DNA of 64,000 nucleotides from Perkinsus olseni (lineage: Eukaryota; Perkinsozoa; Perkinsida). The DNA is taken from NCBI GenBank assembly GCA_013115125.1, contig JABANN010000029.1, forward strand, positions 1 to 64,000. Reading direction: 5' to 3'. The translations under genes were made by a program, and so were the position numbers. Position 1 is the stretch's first letter; every line of letters begins with the position of its first letter. The notes under the pieces were generated by a model. The model ran no database searches and had not been told where the DNA came from. It worked only from the letters and a program-made list of their open reading frames with translations. Below are positions 54,544-64,000 of the stretch, one piece after another.

Positions 54544-57322
54544 ATGTTATTGTCATCACTTGGCCGACGAGCAGGCATTCTAAATCAGTGGAGGCTGCAG
54601 TGGCGACAGCCCATCGTAGGGAGGCATAGCTATCATTTTGTACCGAGACCCAGCCCCATCTCACGGACCGCCTGCCTCGACAACTGCACGGCTGCCAAAG
54701 CGAGGCATTTCTGTGGTACCACCCTTGGGGCCAATGCTCAACCACCACCTCCACCACCACCACCACAATCCACGTCACATGGCCTTGACAACTCGGCGAA
54801 GGTCGATGATATTACTGAGTTCTTGGCTCTGGCCCGGGATGATTTGAATATGGTGAGCTGCTGCTGCTGCTGCTGATGCGGTCTGGACTGGTATCCTCGC
54901 TGTTGTAGGTGGCCAAGGACCTCGCGGACTCCAACACTATTGATAATAATGCTTTACAGTGGATGCGCAATGTGAGCTTCCTGACGCTGGCCTGCCATCA
55001 GTCGAGTCTGCTACCTCAGTACCGCGTCACCAATCTATCGGATACTCCTGAGAAGGCCAATTACATTTTAAAATGGACATTTATATGCTCAGCTGTAGTT
55101 TATTTCACAGGATGGGCTGCTCCCTTTGCGACCTACCCGTCAGATACCTTTCATAGGTTTCGGTTTCCTGGACAATTCGCTCATGCTCATCTTCGGCGAA
55201 CAGATTGATAACTCCCTTTGCGTGGTCATGGGATTCAGGTAGAGTCTGTATCACACCACTAAGCACACGGAAGCTCTTCTTCATTCTGTCAGTACCTTAG
55301 CGGCAGCGGCCTTAGGCAACGCCTTCTCCGACCTGGCCGGGGTCTTTGCTGGCTCTCATATAGAGCATCAAGCTGAACTGTAAGACTTTAGGTGCCCCTA
55401 AGGAGCACATGTTCCGTCAGGCGTGGTATCAAAGTGTCTCAAGTATCACTGAAAACGCAAAGCTCGCCAAGGTTCAAAGTAGCACTGTGGGTACACATTA
55501 GAATCCCAGCTTGCACCATGCCTCAGATGGCTAAGAGCTTCGGTCAGGCGGCAGGGCTCTTCTTTGGCTGTTTACTTGGAATGGCTCCGCTCCTCTGGCT
55601 GGATCCTCTCAAAGCCGAGCGCACCCGTCTGCAGAGTAACAGGTGGCGACTTGAAGGGCCCGTCATGAATCGCGACTTCAGACAAACGACGAGAGATATT
55701 CGATGAGACCATAGGCGAACTATGTAAGATTCTAGGCGCTAAGAGTGGAGTATTGATGCTCGTGGACAAGGACGAGAATGAGCTCTTCAGCGAGACGGGA
55801 GGCTCCAAAGGAGTTTTTAGGTAATCCGTTGTCTGTCATCCGCTGCCTCATACAACATCATGAGCAGATCCCCAATCGACGAGGATAATGCTGGCATCAT
55901 GGGATATGTCGCCGCCACTGGTCAAATGGTTAATATCGAGGATGTCTCCAAAACAGATTTTTATGACAAGACAAGGTGACGCCCATTGTACCATGATTCC
56001 TGGCCTGCATTCTCCCCAGGCATGATGATTATCATGGTCATGGCTTTGAAGCCGGTTCGATCATATGCATGCCTATCTTCGACTCCCTCGGGAATATCCT
56101 AGGTCAGCGCTAACCATCATGCCAGTGCTCCCTCGGATGGAAGGTGTACAGGTGTTGTGGAGCTGGCCAAGTCACGGCACTCGGGTCGAACCTTTAGCGA
56201 GAAAGACGAAGATCTTCTCGCTGCCATGTCGTCTCATATTGCTACCTACCTTCACGGTGCGGATGCTCCTCAGACCTTCAGAGCTGTGAGACGCGGCCCC
56301 TTATGGTCACTGCTGTCCACTTCTGATTCCGTTGTGGTACCTCTAGGTTCTGAATGCTTGCTCCTCGAACATGCTCGTGAAATCCTCTAGAGTGCTCCTC
56401 TCCCAGCAACAGAGGGAGGAGCGGCTGTTCGCGGATGTGATGCATGAAGTTAAAAGAGTCATGAAGGCCGGTGAGAGCACTCGTGCGGCTGCTCATACAG
56501 CATCAGGGATATCTCAGAGGCGGCAATGCTCATGCTGATGGATGACTCTACCTCTGACCAAACGCCTGTGCTCTACACCAAATACTGTGAGGGTATCGAT
56601 ATCAGCGAGACCACGCCAGTTGGTAGGAGGCCCACCATACTCGCACTTGGCCTTATTCCTCCGAGCTACGCTCAGGAGTCGGCATCATGGGCCATGTGGC
56701 TCAAACTGGTAAACCATTCATCGCGGATGATGTTAGAGAGGCCGGAGAGCTTTACGACCCGGAAAGGCACGAGAACTACAAAGGCACTGGGAGGCCGGTT
56801 CGCTCTGTCATGTGTGTAAGACAGTACTTGGCCTACCACCGCTTGGCTGCGCCGATTCTGTCCTTCTCAGGTGCCGATCTTCGACACTCGGAGGAGAGTC
56901 ATAGGGGTTATTGAAGTTATCAATAAGAAATCCCAGCGAGGCGAGCTAGACTTCTTCACGGGTACCGGCGACGATCTCACCAGCGTGAGAAATCAATCCC
57001 TCTTTCGTCAGAGCGAGATAGGGATATCCTCGGTAACATAGCCAACCACGTGGCGTTGAATGTTGAAGGAACGGGATCAAGCCTCAGAAAGGTACGTATC
57101 TCCGACTTGTCAACATCGCTGATTCCCCTTCGCTAGGTGCTACGAATGGTCCGAGAGCAAAGCAACACTACGGCTCAAATCGTCCGATCACCATCGTCCC
57201 TGAAGCCTATCCAGCTGACCTCTGAATCACAGGCTCCGAAGTCCAGCACGGCTCAAGTGGACAACGCAAGTGCATCACAGAGCGAGCATACGTCTGGTCA
57301 TGAGAACAGCAAAACCGTATGA
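54544..57322 (+). CDS. Mitochondrial TMEM65-domain protein fused to two GAF domains
   Basis: The N-terminus is a mitochondrial presequence (MLLSSLGRRAGILNQWRLQW), then a poly-Pro linker. The TMEM65 domain follows over several exons: ICSAIPFIGFGFLDNSLMLI, FGEQIDNSLCVVMGF, STLAAAALGNAFSDLAGVFA, SHIEHQAEL, SFGQAAGLFFGCLLGMAPLL. These match TMEM65 (VPF.GFGFLDN, G.STMAAAALGN..SD.AG, GC.LGM.PL), which in animals sits in the inner mitochondrial membrane and takes part in Na+/Ca2+ exchange. A 45-nt intron then joins GAF1 (ETIGELCKILGAKSGVLMLV, GIMGYVAATGQMVNIEDVSK, IICMPIFDSLGNIL, GVVELAK) and GAF2 (EAAMLMLMDD, GIMGHVAQTGKPFIADDVRE, RSVMCVPIFDTRRRVIGVIE). A Ser-rich tail ends TGA at 57320-57322. The fusion rests on continuous splicing. 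Confidence 0.8.
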
Positions 57323-57569
57323 ATCGCAGTCGGCTAGTTAGTGTGGCACACGCTCGCTCATCATCTCGGACTATTTTCTCCCACATCGAGCATGTCCAGA
57401 GCGGCGAGTCAGTGCTGCTTGAGTCTTCACCATTCTCCTGCCTGAATCCATACAGCTGTGTCACGAGCCTGCTCCAGTATTTGTCCTTCTCAAACTGTGA
57501 TTGTCTCCAGAACTGAAGCTTCTCTTTGCGTTCGGCGAAGGGACAGATAAGTCTGCCTTCCTCAGCCAT
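57207..57569 (-). CDS. Antisense open frame, possible small gene
   Basis: A 120-codon minus-strand frame starting MAEEGRLICPFAERKEKLQF and continuing KDKYWSRLVTQLYGFRQENG, TDSPLWTCSMWEKIVRDDER. The first about 85 codons lie in the 272-bp gap between two plus-strand genes and look protein-like (W-, K- and E-rich, no low complexity). The rest overlaps the 3' end of the TMEM65-GAF gene antisense. Either a small gene with an intron near 57360, or chance. No family assigned. Confidence 0.3.
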   Translation of the reverse strand: MAEEGRLICPFAERKEKLQFWRQSQFEKDKYWSRLVTQLYGFRQENGEDSSSTDSPLWTCSMWEKIVRDDERACATLTSRLRFIRFCCSHDQTYARSVMHLRCPLEPCWTSEPVIQRSAG

Positions 57570-57594
57570 TACTAACTAACTTGCCCCCATCCCA

Positions 57595-58467
57595 TGCACC
57601 TGTCCCCGCAGCTACCCGAGTAAGGGCCATCCCGGCATCCAATTGCATCATCCGGCGCTTCTTAGGGAGTCTCCTCTGGTGACACCCGAGCTGTACAAGG
57701 GCTATGAGGCAACATCCCCCATCGCACCGCTAGTGGATATCGGTTCTGCACCGAGTAGCCCGAGGAAGGAATATGCCAAGGTCTTCCTGCGTCGCAGTCT
57801 TTTACGAGAAGGATGCCTCGTGCCGCAGGTTCTCATCTCCCGTATCCGCCAGTCCAGCATCTACATAGCATACTGCATTCTGTGCATGCTGCTCTCTCTC
57901 ATCACCATGGCATTTCTGACGAGGTACCGATAATCGGTTAACCGGCTCTCCATCGTATCTTACGTGTTTAGGTTGGACTCGCCTTTTGTTCGGGAGTCCA
58001 AGACGGAGAAGATCGGGCTTGGTTTCATCGAGGTGGGCATCATATCCTTCAGGCTGGCAGTATGAACCGGCTTCTGCCTCGCAGGTCCTCCTGACCAGTG
58101 CTATCGCCAGCGAGTGTGCACTAGACATGTGGGCCCAAGGAGTGCGGGCCTATTTTATCAGCTTGTGGCATATATTCGATTTCGCCCTGGCGTTGACTTC
58201 TATTGCGTGCCTCGCAGCCGAGGCCGTTGCGGTCCGGTCTCTGCCTGAGAGGCCAGCCGCTATGCTCATCATGTTGAGGTGACGATCTCGCAGTAGCTGC
58301 ATGCTTCCCCTCATAGGTCTCTCAGGTACGGCATGATGGTGGCAAGAATCGTCAAGTTCGCCCACGATGCGTGCTCAGCGCAAATCCGAGTGCGTGTTGT
58401 TAGAGAGGCAGCGGTTGATTTTTCCAAGTTACCATCCGATGATGATAACGACTCCATCTGGTCATGA
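57595..58467 (+). CDS. Voltage-sensor-domain-only membrane protein (Hv1/TMEM266-like)
   Basis: The short protein starts MHLSPQLPE; a 47-nt intron leads to ESPLVTPELYKGYEATSPIA. The predicted S1 is IYIAYCILCMLLSLITMAFL, S2 is VLLTSAIASECALDMWAQGV, S3 is AYFISLWHIFDFALALTSIA, with the FD pair seen at S3 of Hv1 and TMEM266. S4 is MLIMLR(SL)RYGMMVARIVKF. The acceptor for the S4 exon is ambiguous, so S4 has either LR..R or only LR before the later R and K. A C-terminal helix, IRVRVVREAAVDFSKL, follows and there is no pore domain. The stop is TGA at 58465-58467. About 240 residues, Hv1-sized. Proton conductance cannot be inferred. Confidence 0.6.
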
Positions 58468-58582
58468 CTCATGAGGCTTCTGCCATCGTCATGGTGTCTG
58501 TGAGATGCTGAGTTATTTACTAGACTCGAGTGTCGAGTTTGTTAGTCGACTACTGACGGGCTGGCCGGCACGGTGCCTGACC

Positions 58583-61315
58583 ATGCTTCAATGGAAGACA
58601 TCATTCTTCCTCGCATTGAGTGTGCTCAGTGCCGGTAGCGACGCGTGTAGTCGGGGCCACTGGAGCGAGTTCCTGAAAGCTGTAGAGGCTGAAGGCTCGC
58701 CCGAGCCAGGTGCTGACGGCGGGGAAACAAACTCTAGTCATACTTCTGCTCAGTTGCTGTAGGGCAGTGGCTAACGGGTACATTACTAGCCGCGGAGCCT
58801 CTGCTCAGGAGACTCCTCGACGAGGTAGCCCTACTCGAGGCCCCTGCATCAGGGCACCTTGGGGCAGGTCTATCTTAACAACAAGCCAGATAATGGAAGC
58901 CTCATGATCCAGGAGTGCCCGAGGGGGTTCGGCAAGTTGTTCCTCATCCAGAAGTGAGACATCTTCATCAACCGCTGTAGCGGCCTAGCTCAGTTTTCAG
59001 TATAGCGGAGCAGCTCACTAGCCCGGACACGGTCCAGCACGCCCGAGGCATGGAGATCCTCTCTGGAGAGCTCAGGGAAACCTTTGGCTTCAGCGCAGAA
59101 TTTGCAAAGGTTGCCAAGCTTACAAGGCCCTCGTCACTCCTTATTCCCCTGCTGATGTTAGGCCCACCTCTCCGAGACGCTGCTCAGACAAGCATGGAAT
59201 CTTCGCCGGGAGGCTTTCCGCGAGCTCATCAACATCCACGTCTGGGACGAAGTTTCACTCGTTGTGGAGCCCGATATCATCGAGCGAATATGTCCCGTGT
59301 TCGTCGCTGGATCGCCACCAGCTACACTGATGGCTTCCTTAGACCCGCTCGGGCTCTCTGTTAGTGACAGCTCGCGCTGTGAGTTCATCCTCGGCCCCTT
59401 GGACAACTGGCGACTCCTTCCGGGGGATCCGAGCTTGATGCGAGCTCGACTGGCCGAAGCTGCGTATCTTCTGCAGAGTCGGCCCGACATTGGTGGCGTA
59501 TCTTTGAGATCGAAGCTCCTAGACGAGTACACTAATAGTGAATATCTTGCAGCCCTACTCGATCCCGACGGTATGACTGAAGATACGTCCCATGATTATC
59601 TTCTACTGCAGCTTGGGATGGCCCTTCGAGGTATCCCTGAGATACTCGCTGGTATCCGCGGTGGGCTCGTGGAGATCCCGGGGTTGAACCACAACAATAG
59701 ACCGACACCGTGCGGGTTTGACCTCGCTTGCTCACAGTTGTCCTTTTGGAACTACACGGGTTATGCCCACATGGATGTATGGCTCCGACGGCTCGATCAG
59801 CCACGTGAAGCGTCCTCTCTAATGGCAATCAGTCGGGGTATCTTCCGCCATACTCACCTCGAGTCTGTAGATACGGTCCCACCGTATGATATTGATATCC
59901 CAGCACCTGACCGACTTGAGATTTTTATCGCCCCGGTGGACGTAGTGGTCCCCTGCCGGGAGATGTTCGGCTGGCTGCTGGTGGACGCCATGCAGGAGCT
60001 TTCGCTGGCACTAGCGAGCTTCCGTCGCAGTAACCTGCATCTTGTGTTACCGGAGCTGATCCACGTCCATCAAGATAGTCGTTGGATGACAGAGGATCCG
60101 CTGGATGAGTGGCCACTCGAAGATGCGGTGCAACAGGCATGCCGCCTAACTAATAGTGAAGAAAGGATCCCCTTCTCCGAAGTCTTCAACCTTGCCTACT
60201 TCACCGAGAGCACAGGGGCTCAAGTCATCGACTGGGGTGCTTGGAAGATAGAGTCGCTCGATTGGTTGGTCATGTTGCGGGAGTTGCCGCTGCCCGGAGG
60301 CTACACTGAGGGGGTCTTCCAGGCGACGGGTCCCCATATACCTTGCCTGAACGCCACAGACGTGAACCGCGTGGCCATCCTTTTCGGCAGGCCTGTACTC
60401 ATCAAGAATACTCTCTGCGTCGCTTCCACAACGAACGCCTCATGGGACCCGCAAGCCTATCGCGCTGGCCTTGAGGGTATTTTATCAGAACACACAGGTG
60501 CCACTATCAATATAGGGTTCTACTTCTACTATTGGCTCGGTGGGGAGCGCAGTCGCATGACGATGTCGAGTGCCAGGGTCACCACAAGCATGGTGATGCC
60601 TAGCCTTTGGAGGAGTATACGCTTCAGTAACCTTAGATATCACTCAACTGTTTTTACGGTTTCGTTGCTGCTTTCGCTCTTCAGGCCCGGCTGTTCAGCA
60701 AGTGGCCGACACCATGTTCCCAGACGATGAGTATATCGCAGTACACTGGCGTTGGAGGGCCTCCGGGAAGATTCTCAAGTGGCCTAAAACTGCTCAGCGT
60801 TTGATTCCAACTTGGGTTAGTACGGACAAGAGAAGGTGAGTACTGCGAACGATATATTCCACTGCAGTGGAGGTGTCAGGCAGTTTCATTTCGCCCAACC
60901 ACAGTCCTTCGCCCGCTTGGTCTTCAACGCTTTGCCTTCCCCCGTTCGCTGCTATAACAAGTTCTTTCTGATGACAAATCTCCGACAGAACTCATCTCAG
61001 CTTGTCCAGTTCGAGGACGAATTGATTGCCATGCGAAGAGAGCAATGCCTTCCTTCAAGCGGAGCACTCAATATTACCGTAGGGAGCAGCCCTCCTAAGG
61101 AGACCCTCTCTAATATCGGACGGGCAAAATCCCTGGTCATCGAGATGGCAGTAGCGGCTAAAGCGCGGCACTTCGTCGGATTTGCTGACGGATGGATCGC
61201 CGGAACGGCCAGCGTTCTCACTTTGATCGTCACACAAATGCGTGTACATCAATATCATCGCGGCTTCGATTCAACTACATTCGCGTTTGACGGCGGTAAC
61301 GAGTACCTCCCATGA
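58583..61315 (+). CDS. GDP-fucose protein O-fucosyltransferase-like enzyme with long N-terminal extension
   Basis: A signal peptide (MLQWKTSFFLALSVLSAGSD) places it in the secretory pathway. N-terminal helical exons (PLLRRLLDEVYLNNKPDNGS, PRGFGKLFLIQK, MEILSGELRETFGFSAEFAK, AHLSETLLRQAWNLRREAFR) have no known match. The catalytic region has SLALASFRRSNLHLVLPEL (nucleotide-sugar side, RTLVLP-like), EERIPFSEVFNLAYF (VP.S..FN...F), DDEYIAVHWRWR at about 60726-60756 (the HxR fucose-donor motif), and SLVIEMAVAAKARHFVGFAD near the C-terminus (E+.+...A..FVG). This order fits the O-FucT/POFUT fold. A roughly 150-nt intron separates the long exon (59162-60540) from the HxR exon. The stop is TGA at 61313-61315. 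Confidence 0.78.
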
Positions 61316-64000
61316 AAGCTTGTCCAGTGTTTCATCAGTTGCGACAGGAAGTTTGAGTTCGGACTGAACAGTGGCTCCCCGAAGGTTCTTAACATCTCCA
61401 GACACTAGCTGCAACACAACACTGAACTCCGGAACATATCTCGAACCGAGAAAACGCTTGAACTGAGTGAATCATAGGGGATGTGCAGGCGGCAGGCCGC
61501 TCGTTCTCGCGTGTAGGAAAGGACTGCCATACTCCTCAGACTCGATAATGGGAGCCGTTGAAATCCCTGCGGAGTTAGTCGCCGGCAGCTTATCGAATTT
61601 ATAGTCCTGTGGATTGGGCTGTGCACTCCAAACCTTCGATAACTGTCTCTTGGACCATCTAGTATCGGTTTCCTGAAAATCAGTCCCATCAAGAAGGCAC
61701 AGGGGGGAGCGCTGGTAGCTCATACCGTTTGAACCTTTTCCACTGGTCGGAAGTAGCCCTCAGGAACTGGCTCGAGGTATAAGTCACCAATATCCATACC
61801 TGAAAGATCGGCATGCGGAGTCCAGCGACACTGGCAGAAAAGATACCCGCGAACCAGGGATGGTTCATGACCTCTTCAATGCTAGGGCGGAGGTCCGGAT
61901 TCGGATTCAACAAATTCTTGATCAAGTCCTGGAAATAACAGAACGGAGATAACCAAACTCAGGGTAGAGCGGATACAGGGAAGCTCACCTGAGCATCAGA
62001 GCTTAAGCCGGCGAGCCTCTCATCACTGCCGGCGTCCGCACCTTCGAAGTGTACAATCCTGGAAAGGGGCTAATCCGTCCAGTAACTTCGCACTCCGAAC
62101 CTACTTGTCCTCCATTTCCTCATCAGCTGCTGCATCGGCCCACTCGGGTGGCCTGCCGGTCAACAGCTGGTACATCACAACGCCGTAAGCCCACAAGTCA
62201 GATGCAACGCTAGGGTACTGTCCTCGGAGCAGCTCAGGAGCCATGTAAATCTGAAACGGAGACCGTCCCATCCTGCCTAGCGGCCACCAATACAACACAG
62301 CGGAGTACTTACAGTGGTTCCCTCCATCTTTGTTGGATCCAACTCACTCTCGTCGAAGTGGTCGGCCTCCGCTTCGACACTGCCGTTATTAGAACTGAAT
62401 GGAAGCATCCACGATAATAACTCTTCAGCGACGGAATGCTTGTCACCCTTCATATTTCCAGTCTCCACTGCGGAGCTCTTGAACTGCGTGACGGCTCTTC
62501 TCAACCTCCTTCTCAGCTTCAGCCGTGTACGGCCTCGCACCACCAAAATCTGTCAGCTTCATGTGCCTTGTGGATGTGATGACTATGTTCTCTGGCTTCA
62601 AGTCAACGTAACTGAGGACGTCCCGCTAACAGACTTCCACGACCCCTACTTCTCCTACACGAAACCTTGCTGGTGGATGCTGTCGAGAGCCGCGAGGACT
62701 TCCGCCAACGCTCTTTTGGCCTCGCCCTCGCTAAGTCCCGACGGATGGGCCTGCAGGTAATCAAACCTGATAGGAAGGCTATGGAGCTGACCATGACTAC
62801 TACGACGCGGCCTACATGTCACCGTTGGCAGCGTACTCCAGTACTAGGTAGCACTCACTATGGTACATAAAGGCAGACACCAGACGGGTTATACCTGAAG
62901 GGGCCATTGGATCCTCTCTCCTCAATAACAAGAGAGCCACTACGTACCCGGATGAGGCATAAGCCGCAGGATGGCAATCTCTCGGGATGTGTTCTGACTA
63001 TACTTGGCGAGTACATCAGGATGAATTACCTGATCCGAAGGCTACCACTACTAGGGACAAACATCAGAAGCTACCTTAACAGCATACTCTGGCCACTCGG
63101 AGCGAGCCTTGCCCTTCTGTGTGACGAGATACAGTAGAACCGTGGAAAAAGCTCCCTTCCTAAATCGCCAAAAATGGTTAATCCGAAGAGGGCATATGAG
63201 CGGCATACCCTATTTCGCGAGCTCGGACCATCTGATGGAACTTGAGGTTGGTGAGAATGGTCGGACTCGGCGCTGTGAGAGCTTCCTCCCACACCTGGTT
63301 CAACAGTACGCATCGCTCCGCCTCCCGTAGCCACCATACCTTTTCCTTGTGAGGGCCTTCGTGAGGAGTACAGTTTTCGCAGAAGCGATGGATGACCGTC
63401 AAAGGGTCTAACGATGACACAATCAGAATGGAAATTCAATGCGACCACCGTCAGGGGAGAAGGGCCTACCGCTGTTGTCATCGATGGCATCGTCATTCTT
63501 CGGAGGAGCCCTAGCTTTGGGCTCAGGTGCCCAGGGCGCTATTCCAGTGATAGTGACAGGAGGCTGGGCACCGCTGCCACGCGAACGACCGATCGAAGAC
63601 ATCTCGGCGAGACTTGGGGGCTTCGGCACGGCGGGAGGAACGGGTACTAATCGAGTGTGCATCCAGGGCAAGCGTCGCGCGGCAAGCTCACCCCGCTTGG
63701 CATGCAGCTTCGCCTCTATAGCCTTCCTCGTCGCCTCGTCTTTCTCACTCTTTCGTTTGGCGTCGCGTGCTGCTTCGACGCTTACAGTCGCTGCCTTCTT
63801 GAATGCTGCTGGCTTCGCCTTCTCCAAGTCAGCAAGTACGTTAGCTATCATCTTATTGACCTGATAACGAAACCCATAAGGCAGCAAACCACCGTTGAGC
63901 GTGGCCGGGATTACCGTGGGGTTCCAATGCATATGCCCTCCGTTGAACAAGAGAGGCACCATTGTTGACACCCATTCGTCGGAAACAGCCAAATCCTCGC
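61271..64000 (-). CDS. PDK1-like Ser/Thr protein kinase, 5' end cut by window edge
   Basis: Minus-strand kinase. The N-terminal extension, which enters from the right edge, is basic/Pro-rich and includes [20 protein letters not shown]. Kinase blocks follow across short introns: [15 protein letters not shown] (Gly loop), EYAVK (Lys), [53 protein letters not shown] (catalytic loop with YVD for HRD, 62596-62611), [43 protein letters not shown] and [20 protein letters not shown]. The SDLW..G...YQL..G.PP block resembles PDK1. A C-terminal domain ([20 protein letters not shown]) ends at TGA 61271-61273, overlapping the convergent O-FucT gene by 45 bp. Confidence 0.78.

Noticed and set aside
57320-57569. 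ESCRT-II subunit VPS25 for the antisense frame.
   Set aside because: Only vague similarity in spacing of Trp residues; the family core motifs are missing.
1-64000. tRNA, rRNA or snRNA genes.
   Set aside because: Scanning by eye for T-loop GGTTCRA boxes and conserved rRNA segments gave only coincidental matches inside coding exons.

Overview
This window is nuclear DNA of a unicellular eukaryote with a compact, intron-dense genome. About 30 protein genes lie on both strands, often only 60-300 bp apart. Nearly every gene is cut into short exons by GT-AG introns of about 30-70 nt, several with a TACTAAC-like branch point, so single open frames show only fragments. All spans below are splice models inferred by eye, from the first to the last recognisable codon. 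The gene content (mitochondrial helical-repeat protein, O-fucosyltransferase, lineage-specific acylated protein, tiny introns, about 50% GC) fits an alveolate, most plausibly a perkinsid. That placement is inference, and no rRNA or organelle marker is present.

Layout, left to right. 0-2 kb: a minus-strand SAC phosphoinositide phosphatase cut by the left edge, with a duplicated exon. 2.2-8.9 kb, plus strand: a secretory cephalosporin-hydroxylase-family methyltransferase, a CDPF1 homologue and a complete ZNF598/Hel2 ribosome-quality-control ligase. 9.2-15.4 kb: a TTD14-like P-loop/CYTH protein, the replication-fork protein TIPIN/Swi3 and an ER DNAJC25 homologue. 15.5-16.3 kb: a 759-bp foldback transposable element with TA target duplication. 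16.7-19.3 kb: a Rieske-like/cytochrome b5 reductase fusion and a second, broken TIPIN copy. 19.8-25.3 kb, minus strand: a mitochondrial HPR/OPR-like RNA-binding candidate, an EF-hand protein and the insertase OXA1.

25.4-41 kb: a Y/Pho80-like cyclin, an unknown small gene, a TPR protein, a multi-pass acyltransferase-3-like protein, an N-myristoylated protein (minus strand), the NuA4 subunit EAF6 and an RGG/RS-domain RNA-binding protein. 41.1-48.0 kb: a large THADA/Trm732 homologue that guides tRNA methylation. 48.1-54.5 kb: coiled-coil genes of unknown function around a membrane-anchored aspartyl/asparaginyl beta-hydroxylase.

54.5-64 kb holds the most unusual architecture. A mitochondrially targeted TMEM65 domain is fused to two GAF domains. 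It is followed by a small voltage-sensor-only membrane protein, an O-fucosyltransferase with a long N-terminal extension and, convergently, a PDK1-like kinase with YVD in place of HRD, cut by the right edge. No operons, CRISPR arrays, tRNA or rRNA genes were seen. Recurring themes are mitochondrial biology (OXA1, HPR protein, TMEM65-GAF), translation quality control and tRNA modification (ZNF598, THADA) and the secretory pathway (DNAJC25, AspH, O-FucT, CmcI-like).
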